From the NCBI RefSeq assembly GCF_009827595.1, contig NZ_WTYT01000002.1:248001-312000 (forward strand): a DNA stretch of 64,000 nucleotides, given 5' to 3'. Source of the DNA: Altericroceibacterium endophyticum (GTDB taxonomy: Bacteria; Pseudomonadota; Alphaproteobacteria; Sphingomonadales; Sphingomonadaceae). How positions within the stretch are numbered: the stretch's first letter is position 1; the number at the start of each line of letters is the position of its first letter. The position numbers and the translations under genes are program-made. The notes under the pieces were generated by a model. The model was not told where the DNA came from, made no database searches, and saw nothing but the letters and a program-made list of their open reading frames with translations. Below, one piece after another: positions 35,658-44,636 of the stretch.

Positions 35658-37070
35658 ATGGCGATTGCGCCAACCGGACAAGAGTTAAAGGCGGAAAGCT
35701 CGGATAATTCGGCCGCCAAGGTCGATATGCCCTGGCCTTCCGAAAAAGCGGGTTTCTACGCCCTGTTCGTGATCGTTTTTGCGACGTTTCTGTCATTTTT
35801 CGATCAGACTGTTTTCGCCATGCTGGCAGAGCGAATCAAGCAGAGCTTCGGCCTGTCGGACACCGCACTGGGCTTTGTGCTCGGCCCTGCAACGGTCATC
35901 GCCTATCTGTTCATCGGCATTCCACTGGCCCGGCTGGTTGATATTTTCCCGCGTAAATTTGTGCTGGGCGGCGGGATCGCCATCATCGGCGTGATCACCG
36001 CTCTGGGCGGACTGGCGCAGAGTTTCGGCCAATTCGTCGGCACGCGACTGTTTGTGGGCGCCAGCGGATCGGCCCATGGTCCGGGCTCCTATTCTATGCT
36101 CTCGGATTACTTCCGGCCTTTGCGCATCCCACTAGTGTTTGCCCTGATGCAGCTCGGCTTCATTCTGGGCCAGACGGTCGGCACATGGGGCGGCGGCCAA
36201 TTGATTGCATGGACCGGCAGCTGGCCTGAAAAGAGCGAACTCCTGGGCCTCACCATCTTCAACTGGCAATATATCCTGATCATGATCGGCCTGCCCGGCC
36301 TGCTGGTGGCAGTCTTGTTCATGTTCGTGCCCGAACCCCGCCGGCGCACCAATCCGGCACTGGACAACATGATCCCGGAAAAGGCCTCTTTTGGCCGCAA
36401 GGTTCTGGCCTTCACCGGGTTTGATGCGATCCGCGCCATCAATCTGCGCGGCAGGGCCTATTACCCGCTGTTCATCGCACTGGCTCTGGCCGCAGTTGAA
36501 AGTCAGGGTCTCAGCGCATGGCGCGTGCCCTTCATCTTGCGCACCTATGGCTGGAGTGAAGCAGAGATCGGCAATATTCTGGCGCCGATGCTGCTGATTG
36601 CCATGCTGCTCGGGATCGGCTTTGGCGGCACTTTCGTCACCTGGCTCGCCAAACGTCACAAGGATGCGAATATCCGTGCAGCCGCCATTCTGTTCACCTG
36701 CACCACGGTCGTATCCATCGCCGCGCCGTTGATGCCGACGGCGGAACTGGCACTGGGCTGCATGGCGCTCGGCGCAATGTTCGGTCTGGCCGGTGCGGTG
36801 CCGCAAAACGCTGCCATTCAGCGGATCGCCCCCAATGAAATGCGCGGACAGGTGACGGCGGTTTATTTATTCATGTTCACCTTCTTCGGTGCTGCAGGCA
36901 GCTTCGTCATTGGACTGGTGGCTGATCTGGTTGTCGGTGATCCGCAGAAATTGTGGGAAGCCATTCTGATCACGGCGGTCATCTTCATGCCGATTGCAAC
37001 ATTCTTCATGTATCGCGGCATCCGCCCCTATCGTGAAGAAGTGGAACGGCTGGAAGCGCTCGGTATTTGA
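35658..37070 (+). CDS. Major facilitator superfamily transporter, copy 1
   Basis: A 470-residue, 12-helix permease with the MFS start FYALFVIVFATFLSFFDQT, loop 2-3 motif ARLVDIFPRK and symmetrical second half (LGIGFGGTFVTWLAKRHK). Probably imports an aromatic compound handled by the cluster, since it is divergent from the SDR operon. ATG 35658 with GGGAGAG upstream is the evident start. No single substrate family signature was recognised. Confidence 0.82.
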   Translation: MAIAPTGQELKAESSDNSAAKVDMPWPSEKAGFYALFVIVFATFLSFFDQTVFAMLAERIKQSFGLSDTALGFVLGPATVIAYLFIGIPLARLVDIFPRKFVLGGGIAIIGVITALGGLAQSFGQFVGTRLFVGASGSAHGPGSYSMLSDYFRPLRIPLVFALMQLGFILGQTVGTWGGGQLIAWTGSWPEKSELLGLTIFNWQYILIMIGLPGLLVAVLFMFVPEPRRRTNPALDNMIPEKASFGRKVLAFTGFDAIRAINLRGRAYYPLFIALALAAVESQGLSAWRVPFILRTYGWSEAEIGNILAPMLLIAMLLGIGFGGTFVTWLAKRHKDANIRAAAILFTCTTVVSIAAPLMPTAELALGCMALGAMFGLAGAVPQNAAIQRIAPNEMRGQVTAVYLFMFTFFGAAGSFVIGLVADLVVGDPQKLWEAILITAVIFMPIATFFMYRGIRPYREEVERLEALGI

Positions 37071-37096
37071 TTAATCAACTCCATTGACTTGGCGCG

Positions 37097-37141
37097 TCGA
37101 CTCTCCCAATCGTATGCAAAACATACAAACGGGAGAGTCGA
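37097..37141. promoter_or_regulatory. Nested palindrome upstream of the ALDH-ligW operon
   Basis: An 11-bp perfect inverted repeat (37097-37107 with 37131-37141) encloses a second, centred repeat GTATG-N5-CATAC (37112-37126). No T-run follows, so it is not a terminator for MFS copy 1. It lies 27 bases after that gene and about 220 bases before the ALDH start. Operator or RNA leader structure are both possible. Confidence 0.5.
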
Positions 37142-37359
37142 TGATGGTCAGAGCTGAAACGCTGATCGCCAGATCAGAAAAGTCTGGTCCCTGCCCGGTG
37201 CAGGATCGGCCCGGAAACGGCCTCTCCCCGAACAGACCGATTTTGCGCCCCAAACAGGCGCTGTAACCGGCACAGTCACGGCCTGAGGCGATCATGATGC
37301 TCAGGGCCGCTGCGCCATTTGCGCTTAAATGTTCAGGCTACAGGCCACGGAGAAACGAA

Positions 37360-38790
37360 ATGTCGAACTATCCCAAGCTGCATATGATTATTGATGGCGA
37401 GAAAGTTTCCGGCGGAGGCCGGAACACGTTTGACGTCGTCAATCCAGCAACCGGTGAAACCATTGGCGCATTGCCCATGGCAGAAGCCGCCGATCTCGAT
37501 CGGGCATTGGAAGTGGCGGAAAAGGGTTTCCGCATCTGGCGCAAATCCACACCGCAGGAACGCGCCTCCGTGCTGCAGGGCGCGGCGCGCCTGATGATGG
37601 AGCGCAAGGAAGATCTCGCCCGCGTCGCAACAATGGAGCAGGGCAAACCGCTGGCCGAAGCGCGGATCGAAGTGATGATGAATGTCGGCTTGTTCAATTT
37701 CTATGCCGGCGAAGTCTCCCGCCTGTATGGCCGCGAACTGGTCCGCCCGGAGGGCACACGCTCCACCATCCGGCTGGAACCCGTTGGCCCGGTCGCAGCC
37801 TTTGCCCCGTGGAACTTCCCGATTGGCAATCCCGGCCGTAAGCTCGGCGCACCTGTCGCCGCCGGCTGTTCGGTGATCATGAAATCGGCCGAAGAAACAC
37901 CCGCATCCGCGCTGGGCGTGCTGCAATGTCTGCTCGACGCGGGACTTCCCAAGGAAGTCGCGCAGGCCGTGTTCGGCGTTCCCGATGATGTCAGCCGCCA
38001 TTTGCTGGGCAGCCCGATCATCCGCAAATTGTCTTTCACCGGATCGACGGTAGTCGGCAAGCATCTGGCGCGTCTGGCAACCGAGAACATGCAACGCACC
38101 ACGATGGAACTGGGCGGCCACGGCCCCGTGCTGGTGTTTGACGATGTTGATGTCGAGCGCGTGCTCAACACCGCCGTACCGGGCAAATATCGCAATGCCG
38201 GGCAGGTCTGCGTGTCCCCCACCCGCTTTATCGTGCAGGAAAACGTGTTCGAGAAATTCCGCGACGGCTTTGTCGAACGCGCCAAGGCGTTGAAAGTCGG
38301 CGATGGCCTGGCAGAAGACACACAGATGGGCCCGATGGCCAATCCGCGCCGTCCTGAAGCAATCGACGCGATGATCGCCAATGCAAAGGAAAAAGGCGCC
38401 ACCCTGCATACGGGGGGCGAACGGATCGGCAATCAGGGCTTCTTCTATGCGCCCAGCGTGTTGTCGGAAATCCCGCTCGATGCCGATATCATGAATGAAG
38501 AACCCTTTGGCCCGGTGGCACTGATCAACCCCTTCCGCAGTGAAGACGACATGATCGCCGAAGCCAACCGCCTGCCCTACGGCCTCGCCGCTTATGCCTG
38601 GACCGAGGATTACAAGCGCCAGCAGCGTCTCGGCGCAGAGCTGGAAGCGGGTATGGTTGGGATCAACAGCCATATGATCGGCGGCGCGGATGCGCCCTTT
38701 GGCGGCGTGAAATGGTCGGGCCACGGCAGCGAAGACGGCCCAGAGGGCGTACGTGCCTGCATGGTGACCAAAGCGGTGCATGAAGGCTGA
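37360..38790 (+). CDS. Aldehyde dehydrogenase, copy 2
   Basis: A 476-residue NAD(P)-dependent aldehyde dehydrogenase of the succinate-semialdehyde/vanillin dehydrogenase-like branch. FAPWNFPIGNPGRKLGAPVA, catalytic Glu in MELGGHGPV, catalytic Cys in NAGQVCVSPTRF and NEEPFGPVA are visible. ATG 37360 (MSNYPK) follows ACGGAGA; the longer frame upstream is not homologous-looking. It is followed 16 bases later by the ligW-like gene, so it probably makes an aromatic acid that feeds into that pathway. Confidence 0.9.
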   Translation: MSNYPKLHMIIDGEKVSGGGRNTFDVVNPATGETIGALPMAEAADLDRALEVAEKGFRIWRKSTPQERASVLQGAARLMMERKEDLARVATMEQGKPLAEARIEVMMNVGLFNFYAGEVSRLYGRELVRPEGTRSTIRLEPVGPVAAFAPWNFPIGNPGRKLGAPVAAGCSVIMKSAEETPASALGVLQCLLDAGLPKEVAQAVFGVPDDVSRHLLGSPIIRKLSFTGSTVVGKHLARLATENMQRTTMELGGHGPVLVFDDVDVERVLNTAVPGKYRNAGQVCVSPTRFIVQENVFEKFRDGFVERAKALKVGDGLAEDTQMGPMANPRRPEAIDAMIANAKEKGATLHTGGERIGNQGFFYAPSVLSEIPLDADIMNEEPFGPVALINPFRSEDDMIAEANRLPYGLAAYAWTEDYKRQQRLGAELEAGMVGINSHMIGGADAPFGGVKWSGHGSEDGPEGVRACMVTKAVHEG

Positions 38791-38806
38791 GAGGGGAGAT
38801 ATAACG

Positions 38807-39862
38807 ATGACACATGAACTCAACACGGGCGGCGAGCGCGGTTATCTGCGCATCGCCACCGAAGAAGCCTTCGCCACTCGCGAGCAGATCGAAGCGATCA
38901 TGCAGCTGGTGAAGGACGGCAAAGCGGATAAGGGCACCGAAAGCCTGTGGGGTTTCTATGCCGCCAGCAAATCCGAACGCGCGCAATGGATCATGGAATG
39001 TCTGTATGATCTTGACGCAAAGCGGCTGGAGGACATGGACGCGACCGGGATCGACAAGGCAGTCCTGTCGCTCACCTCGCCCGGTGTGCAGCCTTTATTC
39101 GATGTCGATCAGGCCAAGGGCATCGTCACACGCGCCAACGACTATCTCAAGGAACGCTGCGAAGCACATCCTGACCGTTTCTATGGCACAGTGGCCGTCG
39201 TGCCGCAGGACCCGGAATGGTCCGCCCAGGAAATTCGCCGCGGCAAGGAAGAGCTCGGCTTTCATGCGGTGATGGTGAACAGCCACACCCATGGGCAATA
39301 TCTGGATGAAGAACAGTTCGATCCCATCATCCGGGCCTGTGTGGACAATGATCTGCCGCTTTATATCCACCCGCAGGGGCCGCCCGACAAGCTGGTCGGC
39401 GATATGGTCGACACCGGACTGGATGGCGCGATTTTCGGCTTTGGCGTGGAAACCAGCTATCACATGCTGCGCCTGCTCACGATCGGGATATTCGACAAAT
39501 ATCCCAGCCTGCAGATCATGGCCGGTCATGGCTGTGAAGCCCTGCCCTATTGGCTGTATCGCACGAATTACATGCATCAGGCGGGCGTACGCTCCAACCG
39601 TTATGAACGGATGAAGCCGCTGCAACACGACCTGTTCCATTATATGCGCAATAACGTTCTGGGGACGACCAGCGGCCTGCCATTCGAACCGGCGATCAAG
39701 CTGATGATCGAAGTGATGGGCGAAGATCGCGTCATGTACGCGATGGATTATCCCTATGAATATGTGCCGGACGAAGTACGTTTGATGGACAATCTCGATA
39801 TTAGCGACGCGCAGAAGAAGAAGGTCATGCAGACCAACGCGGAACGCTGGTTCAAACTCTGA
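38807..39862 (+). CDS. ligW: 5-carboxyvanillate decarboxylase LigW-type (amidohydrolase superfamily)
   Basis: Metal-dependent, non-oxidative decarboxylase that turns 5-carboxyvanillate into vanillate. With the start at ATG 38807 (GAGGGGAGA upstream), residues I recall as active-site residues of Novosphingobium LigW fall at identical numbers: E19 (RIATEEAF), R58, H188 (LYIHPQGP), H241 (MAGHGCEALP), R252, D314 and Y317 (YAMDYPY). GVETSYHMLRL and NAERWFKL also match the family closely. 5-carboxyvanillate arises from 5-5 biphenyl and from the 5-formyl aromatics of phenylcoumaran breakdown, which fits the DUF3237 and stilbene dioxygenase genes nearby. Confidence 0.88.
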   Translation: MTHELNTGGERGYLRIATEEAFATREQIEAIMQLVKDGKADKGTESLWGFYAASKSERAQWIMECLYDLDAKRLEDMDATGIDKAVLSLTSPGVQPLFDVDQAKGIVTRANDYLKERCEAHPDRFYGTVAVVPQDPEWSAQEIRRGKEELGFHAVMVNSHTHGQYLDEEQFDPIIRACVDNDLPLYIHPQGPPDKLVGDMVDTGLDGAIFGFGVETSYHMLRLLTIGIFDKYPSLQIMAGHGCEALPYWLYRTNYMHQAGVRSNRYERMKPLQHDLFHYMRNNVLGTTSGLPFEPAIKLMIEVMGEDRVMYAMDYPYEYVPDEVRLMDNLDISDAQKKKVMQTNAERWFKL

Positions 39863-39873
39863 GGAGACTGACA

Positions 39874-40731
39874 ATGCCGCTATACGGTGTCACAGGAGCG
39901 ACCGGCCAGCTTGGCCAGCTGGTGCTGGATGAAATGCTGACCAAGGTTGAGCCGGAGGATATCGTTGCTTTCGCCCGCGATCCCGGCAAGCTGGCTGATT
40001 ACGCAGCCAAGGGCGTGACGGTACGGGCGGCGGATTATGATGCCCCGGAAACGCTGCTCACCGCGTTTGAAGGCATTGATCGGCTGCTGCTGATATCCGG
40101 CAGTGCCCTGGGCGAGCGCCCCCGGCAACATCAGGCCGTGATCGATGCGGCCAAGCAGACGGGTGTGAGCTATATGGCTTACACATCGATCCTGCATGCG
40201 GATGAAACGCCGATCAAACTGGGCGCAGAACACCGCGCGACCGAGCAGTCACTGGCCGAGAGCGGCCTGACTTACGATCTGCTGCGCAATGGCTGGTATA
40301 ATGAGAATTATGTCCGCTCCTTGCCGCAGGAGATTGAAGCAGGGGTCATCGCCGGTGCCGCGGGCCAGGGCAAGATTTCCTCTGCCTCCCGTGCGGATCT
40401 GGCCGCCGGTGCGGCTGAAGTGCTGGTCAATGGCAAAGGCGGCGACATTTACGAGCTCGCCGGTGATGAAGCCTGGACGATGGATGATCTGGCCGCGGAA
40501 GTATCACGCCAAAGCGGCAAGACGGTCGTTTACAAGAATATGAGTGAGGAAGAATTCGCCAAGGCCGTGGAAGCTGCGGGCATGCCCGATTTCATCGCCA
40601 AGGTGATCGCCAATTCCAATTACAGCACCAGCAAGAATGCGCTGTATGACAATAGCCGCACATTGAGCACGCTGACCGGGCGTCCCACCACGCCGATATC
40701 GGAAACCGTGGCGAAAGCTCTGGCAAACTGA
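39874..40731 (+). CDS. qorB: NmrA-family NADPH:quinone oxidoreductase QorB
   Basis: Atypical SDR that reduces quinones with NADPH. The 285 residues follow E. coli QorB/YtfG throughout: YGVTGATGQLGQLVLDEML, IDRLLLISGSALGERPRQH, YMAYTSILHAD, LLRNGWYNENY, IYELAGDEAW and the C-terminal GRPTTPISETV. ATG 39874 has GAGGAGA in front, 11 bases after ligW. In this operon it may detoxify quinones formed from catecholic or methoxyhydroquinone intermediates (inference). Confidence 0.88.
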   Translation: MPLYGVTGATGQLGQLVLDEMLTKVEPEDIVAFARDPGKLADYAAKGVTVRAADYDAPETLLTAFEGIDRLLLISGSALGERPRQHQAVIDAAKQTGVSYMAYTSILHADETPIKLGAEHRATEQSLAESGLTYDLLRNGWYNENYVRSLPQEIEAGVIAGAAGQGKISSASRADLAAGAAEVLVNGKGGDIYELAGDEAWTMDDLAAEVSRQSGKTVVYKNMSEEEFAKAVEAAGMPDFIAKVIANSNYSTSKNALYDNSRTLSTLTGRPTTPISETVAKALAN

Positions 40732-40828
40732 TCCAGCCACCCGGGCCAGGTAGGGCAACAGTCCACCGGGCCCGGGACACACAATGTTATGGCGCCGTCC
40801 CAAAAGGCGCTTTGGGAGAGAGAGAATA

Positions 40829-42472
40829 ATGGCTGAAGCGGCTGCGCAAGACGCCCAGATGGCGGCACCCAACCCCAGTTCAAAAGTCAGCAAAGCCGGT
40901 TGGTACACCCTCTTTCTGGTGTCCACGATGCAGGCGATGAGCCTGCTCGATCGCCAGATATTGTCCATTCTGGCCACCAATATCCGCGATGACCTGGGGA
41001 TTGGCGATGCCGAGCTGGGGCTGCTTTACGGCACCGTTTTCGCGCTGTTTTATGCGTTGTTCTCGCTTCCGCTCGGGCGGCTGGCCGATGGCTGGATCCG
41101 CACGAAGCTGCTGGCGATCTGTATCACCATCTGGTCACTCTCCACCGGCATGGCCGCCTTTGCAGGTGGTTTCGCGATGCTGGCCCTCTCCAGACTGGGC
41201 GTCGGCATCGGTGAAGCAGCCGCACAGCCGGGCGGTAACAGCCTGATCTTCGACACATTCCCCAAAAACCGGCGCGGAATCGCCATGGCGGCTATGGCCA
41301 TTGCCGTTGCCATTGGCCTGGGTGCCTCCATGATATTGGGCGGCGTCGCCGCTGAATGGTGGGATACGCGCTATGCCTCAGTGCCCGCGCCGCTTGATCT
41401 GGCGGGGTGGCAATTCGCCTTTCTGGTGGCCGCAGCGCCGGGCTTGATCCTCGCTTTCCTGCTCTACAAATTGAAAGAGCCGGTTCGCGGCGCGATGGAA
41501 GGCATCCCGACAAAACCCGACCCGCACCCTTTCCGGGCCAGCGGTGCGGTACTGACATCCGTCACACCGGGCCTCAACTGGTGGATGCTGTGGCGGCGTG
41601 ATGCCGGTGCGAAACAATGGCTCGCCAATATCTCCGCCCTCGCCTTCATTCTCATCCTGTGCATCAGCATCATATCCTGGGCGCAGGGTTTCTCACCCCG
41701 GCCGGGTCTGGAACTGGGCGTGGGAACTCTCGACCCGCATTTGCTGCAATGGTTCGTGGTGGGTTTTGGCCTGTTTGTCATTTTCAATCTGTTCCAGTCC
41801 TTCAAATTGTCCGACCGGCCGACCTATGCGGTGGTTCTGTCGCCTTCGCTGCTGTTGTTGATGATCGTCGGCGGACTGCAAAGCGCCATCAATTACGGCG
41901 TGATGGGCTTCACCCCGTCCTTCATCATCCGCACCTATGAATTGTCACCGGCAGAGGCTGGCCTGCAATTCGGATTGCTGGCAGCAGCGCTCGGTATTCT
42001 GGGCCCGGTCATTGCCGGACCGCTGACCGATTGGGTGAACACCCGCATGCCCGGTGTAGGCCGCGTATTGCTCGCCCTGCTGGCGCTTGGCGTATCCCCC
42101 ATTTTCGGCATCTGGACCTTCAGCGCCGATGATGCGGGCAGTTTCTATCTGCGCTTCACGCTGTACAGCCTGATCCTCACCATGTGGATGCCACCGGTGT
42201 ATGCGATGATGTATGATCTGGTGCTGCCGCGGATGCGCGGAATAACCAGCTCGCTTTATATCGTGATCATGACCCTGCTGGGCCTCGGCATCGGCCCCTA
42301 TGCGGTTGGCATGATCAGCGATGCGAATGGCGGCGATTTGGCCGGAGCGATCATTGCCATCAATCTGGTTTCACCTGTAATCGTTGTGCTACTGGTGATT
42401 GTCGCAATCCGGGTCCGCCGGGATGAAGCAACCCTTGTCGACCGTGCCCGTGCCGCAGGAGAAGATATCTGA
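40829..42472 (+). CDS. Major facilitator superfamily transporter, copy 2
   Basis: A 547-residue permease with DRQILSILATNIRDDLG in the first helix region, PLGRLADGWIRTK as the loop 2-3 motif and GVGIGEAAAQPGGNSLI in helix 5. Larger than usual because of an extra loop in the middle (about 180-260). It probably moves an aromatic substrate or intermediate. ATG 40829 follows GGGAGAGAG. The TGA overlaps the ATG of the ThDP enzyme by one base. A GC-rich inverted repeat (40740-40747 with 40769-40776) lies before it. Confidence 0.82.
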   Translation: MAEAAAQDAQMAAPNPSSKVSKAGWYTLFLVSTMQAMSLLDRQILSILATNIRDDLGIGDAELGLLYGTVFALFYALFSLPLGRLADGWIRTKLLAICITIWSLSTGMAAFAGGFAMLALSRLGVGIGEAAAQPGGNSLIFDTFPKNRRGIAMAAMAIAVAIGLGASMILGGVAAEWWDTRYASVPAPLDLAGWQFAFLVAAAPGLILAFLLYKLKEPVRGAMEGIPTKPDPHPFRASGAVLTSVTPGLNWWMLWRRDAGAKQWLANISALAFILILCISIISWAQGFSPRPGLELGVGTLDPHLLQWFVVGFGLFVIFNLFQSFKLSDRPTYAVVLSPSLLLLMIVGGLQSAINYGVMGFTPSFIIRTYELSPAEAGLQFGLLAAALGILGPVIAGPLTDWVNTRMPGVGRVLLALLALGVSPIFGIWTFSADDAGSFYLRFTLYSLILTMWMPPVYAMMYDLVLPRMRGITSSLYIVIMTLLGLGIGPYAVGMISDANGGDLAGAIIAINLVSPVIVVLLVIVAIRVRRDEATLVDRARAAGEDI

Positions 42473-44019
42473 TGACCAATGTTCGCGAAGCCGCTTTTGC
42501 CATCTTTCAGCATTATGGAGTGGACCGTTTGTTCGGTAATCCCGGCTCCACCGAACTGCCGATGCTGAAGGCGATGCCGGAGGGTTTCGATTATGTGCTC
42601 GGTCTCAACGAAGCCGTTGTTGCCGGCATGGCGGATGGCTTCGCCCGCTCCAGCGGCAAGCCGGCGTTGATCAATCTGCATTCTTCGGCCGGCACGGGGC
42701 ATGCACTAGGCAATCTGTTCACCGCATTTCGCAACAACGCGCCGATTGTGGTGACCGCCGGGCAGCAAGCCCGCTCCATCCTGCCTTATGACCCCTTCCT
42801 CTTTGCCGAGCGGCCAACCGAATTCCCGCAGCCTTATGTCAAATGGGCCTGCGAACCGGCACGCGCGGAAGATGTGCCGCAGGCGCTGGCCCGCGCCTTT
42901 GCCATTGCGCTTACCCCGCCCATGGGCCCGGTCTTCGTTTCGATCCCGGTCGATGACTGGGAGCGCGAATGCGAAATGCCGTCTCTGCCGCACCTGTCAC
43001 TGCGCACCCTGCCCGATATGCACGGGATCAGCCTGCTCGCCGATTTGTTCGAAACCGCCCGCAATCCTGCGCTGGTGCTGGGCACCGGATCGGCCAATGG
43101 CGGCGGCTGGGATGCGGCCATCGAGCTTGCCGAACGCAGCGGTGCGGCCGTCTGGGTCGCGCCCTTTGTCGCACGTGAAGTCTTCCCCGAAGATCATCCC
43201 CAATTTGCCGGTTTCCTGCCCGCCATGCGCGAGGATATCGTGAAACTGCTGAGCGACCATGATGCCATTCTGGTCGCCGGCGCACCGGTCTTCACCTACC
43301 ATGTCGAGGGCAAAGGCCCCCATTGGCCCGAACGGGCAAGGCTCGGCATGCTGAGCGACAATGAACAGCATCTGGCCTCTTTGCCCGGCAATGCGGTTGG
43401 CGTGCTGGGCAACGTCGGCACCGGCCTCGCCGCGATTTCGGAAAAGGTTCGCGACCGCGACTTTACCGGCAAGCAGCGGCAACTGGACACGCCCGAGGCG
43501 GAGATGACCGATCGCTATGTCCTGTCGCGGGTGGCAGCCTTGCGGCCCGACAATGCGGTGATCGTGGAAGAGGCACCGACTGCCCGCACACCCATGCATG
43601 ACAATCTGCCGATCACGCGCGAAGGCGGCTTTTACACCTGCGCCAGCGGCGGTCTTGGTTATGGGCTTCCCGCTGCTCTGGGTGTCGCTCAGGGACAGTC
43701 AGAACCGGTTATCGCCGTACTCGGCGACGGGGCAGCGATGTACACGATACAAGGGCTTTATACGGCGCATCTTTCAGGAAAGCCGACCAGCTTCGTGATC
43801 CTGAACAATTCACGCTATGCCGCCTTGCAGGGTTTCGCCGCGCATTTCGGCATGAATTCCGTGCCCGGCACCGATCTGACTGGGATTGATTTCGTTCAAC
43901 TCGCCGCCGCGCAGGGAATCCCGGCGCGTATGGCGGACAATGTTACGGATCTGGATGAAGTTCTGCAATGGACCTTCGCGCAGGACGGGCCAAGCCTGGT
44001 CGATCTGCGGATCAAATGA
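42472..44019 (+). CDS. Benzoylformate decarboxylase-like ThDP enzyme
   Basis: Thiamine-diphosphate enzyme of the MdlC type. Catalytic residues of benzoylformate decarboxylase are at the same positions: S26 (GNPGSTELP), E47 (LNEAVV) and H70 (NLHSSAGTG), with the second His at H277 (APVFTYHVEG; H281 in MdlC). The ThDP-Mg motif is LGDGAAMYTIQ followed by NN. It could decarboxylate an aryl-2-oxo acid to an aldehyde or act in carboligation/lyase direction. Its start overlaps the MFS stop, placing it in the ligW operon, which ends in a terminator at 44027. Confidence 0.85.
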   Translation: MTNVREAAFAIFQHYGVDRLFGNPGSTELPMLKAMPEGFDYVLGLNEAVVAGMADGFARSSGKPALINLHSSAGTGHALGNLFTAFRNNAPIVVTAGQQARSILPYDPFLFAERPTEFPQPYVKWACEPARAEDVPQALARAFAIALTPPMGPVFVSIPVDDWERECEMPSLPHLSLRTLPDMHGISLLADLFETARNPALVLGTGSANGGGWDAAIELAERSGAAVWVAPFVAREVFPEDHPQFAGFLPAMREDIVKLLSDHDAILVAGAPVFTYHVEGKGPHWPERARLGMLSDNEQHLASLPGNAVGVLGNVGTGLAAISEKVRDRDFTGKQRQLDTPEAEMTDRYVLSRVAALRPDNAVIVEEAPTARTPMHDNLPITREGGFYTCASGGLGYGLPAALGVAQGQSEPVIAVLGDGAAMYTIQGLYTAHLSGKPTSFVILNNSRYAALQGFAAHFGMNSVPGTDLTGIDFVQLAAAQGIPARMADNVTDLDEVLQWTFAQDGPSLVDLRIK

Positions 44020-44026
44020 GTGTCAG

Positions 44027-44058
44027 GCGGAGCGGCTCCCACACGGGTTCCGCTCCGC
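44027..44058. terminator. Bidirectional terminator between ThDP enzyme and DUF3237 genes
   Basis: Nine-bp arms GCGGAGCGG/CCGCTCCGC (44027-44035, 44050-44058) with an inner CCC-ACAC-GGG stem, followed by TTGTTCCTT on the plus strand. It separates the convergent ends at 44019 and 44066. Confidence 0.7.
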
Positions 44059-44065
44059 TTGTTCC

Positions 44066-44527
44066 TTACAGAACCCGCCAGACCCACAGCTTGATGCCAG
44101 CGGGATAGCGCGCGCCGGAACAGATGAAGATGGATTTGTTCATCCAGTCATATGGCCCCTCTGGCGCGATGAATTCAGGCACAGTGCGGAAATAATATTC
44201 CGCCGGGTCGACCTCCTCGCCGCCAGCCAGCCGCTTCATCACCTCTGGCGGTCCGTGACGCAGGCCGCGATTGCGGATCTGGATTATCGCGCCATCATAG
44301 GTTTCAATCGCGTAGATCGCATCGGCGACGGTCACTCCATCATTGCGGGTGAGTTGCCAGTCGGCGGAATTGCCCATCAATTTGCCGCTGATCTTTGGGC
44401 CCTTCACATAGCCACCGCCGACGATCGGGATAATCCGCCGCATGCCATCCATGGTATTGCCGATTTCTCGCGGTGGTTCGAGATCACCCCCCGCCTCATA
44501 GACAAACTCAAGCTCCGGTTTGATCAT
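44066..44527 (-). CDS. DUF3237 (UPF0311) protein, candidate phenylcoumaran decarboxylase
   Basis: A 153-residue protein of the DUF3237 family: ELEFVYEAGGDLEPP, RRIIPIVGGGYVKGPKISG, ADWQLTRNDGV, YAIETYDGAIIQIRNRGLRH and DPAEYYFRTVPEF are family hallmarks. The only functions I know for the family are PhcF and PhcG of Sphingobium SYK-6, enantiospecific decarboxylases that convert the phenylcoumaran diacid DCA-CC to a stilbene. Here it is divergent from a GMC oxidoreductase and near a stilbene dioxygenase, which fits that role. ATG 44527 is preferred to a TTG 45 bases upstream. Confidence 0.85.
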   Translation of the reverse strand: MIKPELEFVYEAGGDLEPPREIGNTMDGMRRIIPIVGGGYVKGPKISGKLMGNSADWQLTRNDGVTVADAIYAIETYDGAIIQIRNRGLRHGPPEVMKRLAGGEEVDPAEYYFRTVPEFIAPEGPYDWMNKSIFICSGARYPAGIKLWVWRVL

Positions 44528-44594
44528 TTGATTAAATTCTCCGAATTTTTGCGTGACCTGCAGGGTGAACAATCATAGCTTCCTAGGCAAGCGA

Positions 44595-44613
44595 ATCGCG
44601 ATTTGAACGCGAT
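44595..44613. promoter_or_regulatory. Inverted repeat in the DUF3237/GMC divergent region
   Basis: ATCGCG and CGCGAT flank 7 bases, 23 bases before the GMC start and 68 bases before the DUF3237 start. A possible operator for the divergent pair; weak on its own. Confidence 0.3.
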
Positions 44614-44636
44614 AGTTAATGAGAGAGGAAAGACGA

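Noticed and set aside
37084-37266. Short open frame of 60 codons through the nested palindrome
   Set aside because: No ribosome site and no hydrophobic or motif content. The region is better explained as regulatory DNA.
37333-38826. Open frame of 497 codons on the minus strand
   Set aside because: Antisense to aldehyde dehydrogenase copy 2, which has intact catalytic Glu and Cys motifs. The reverse product has no domain.
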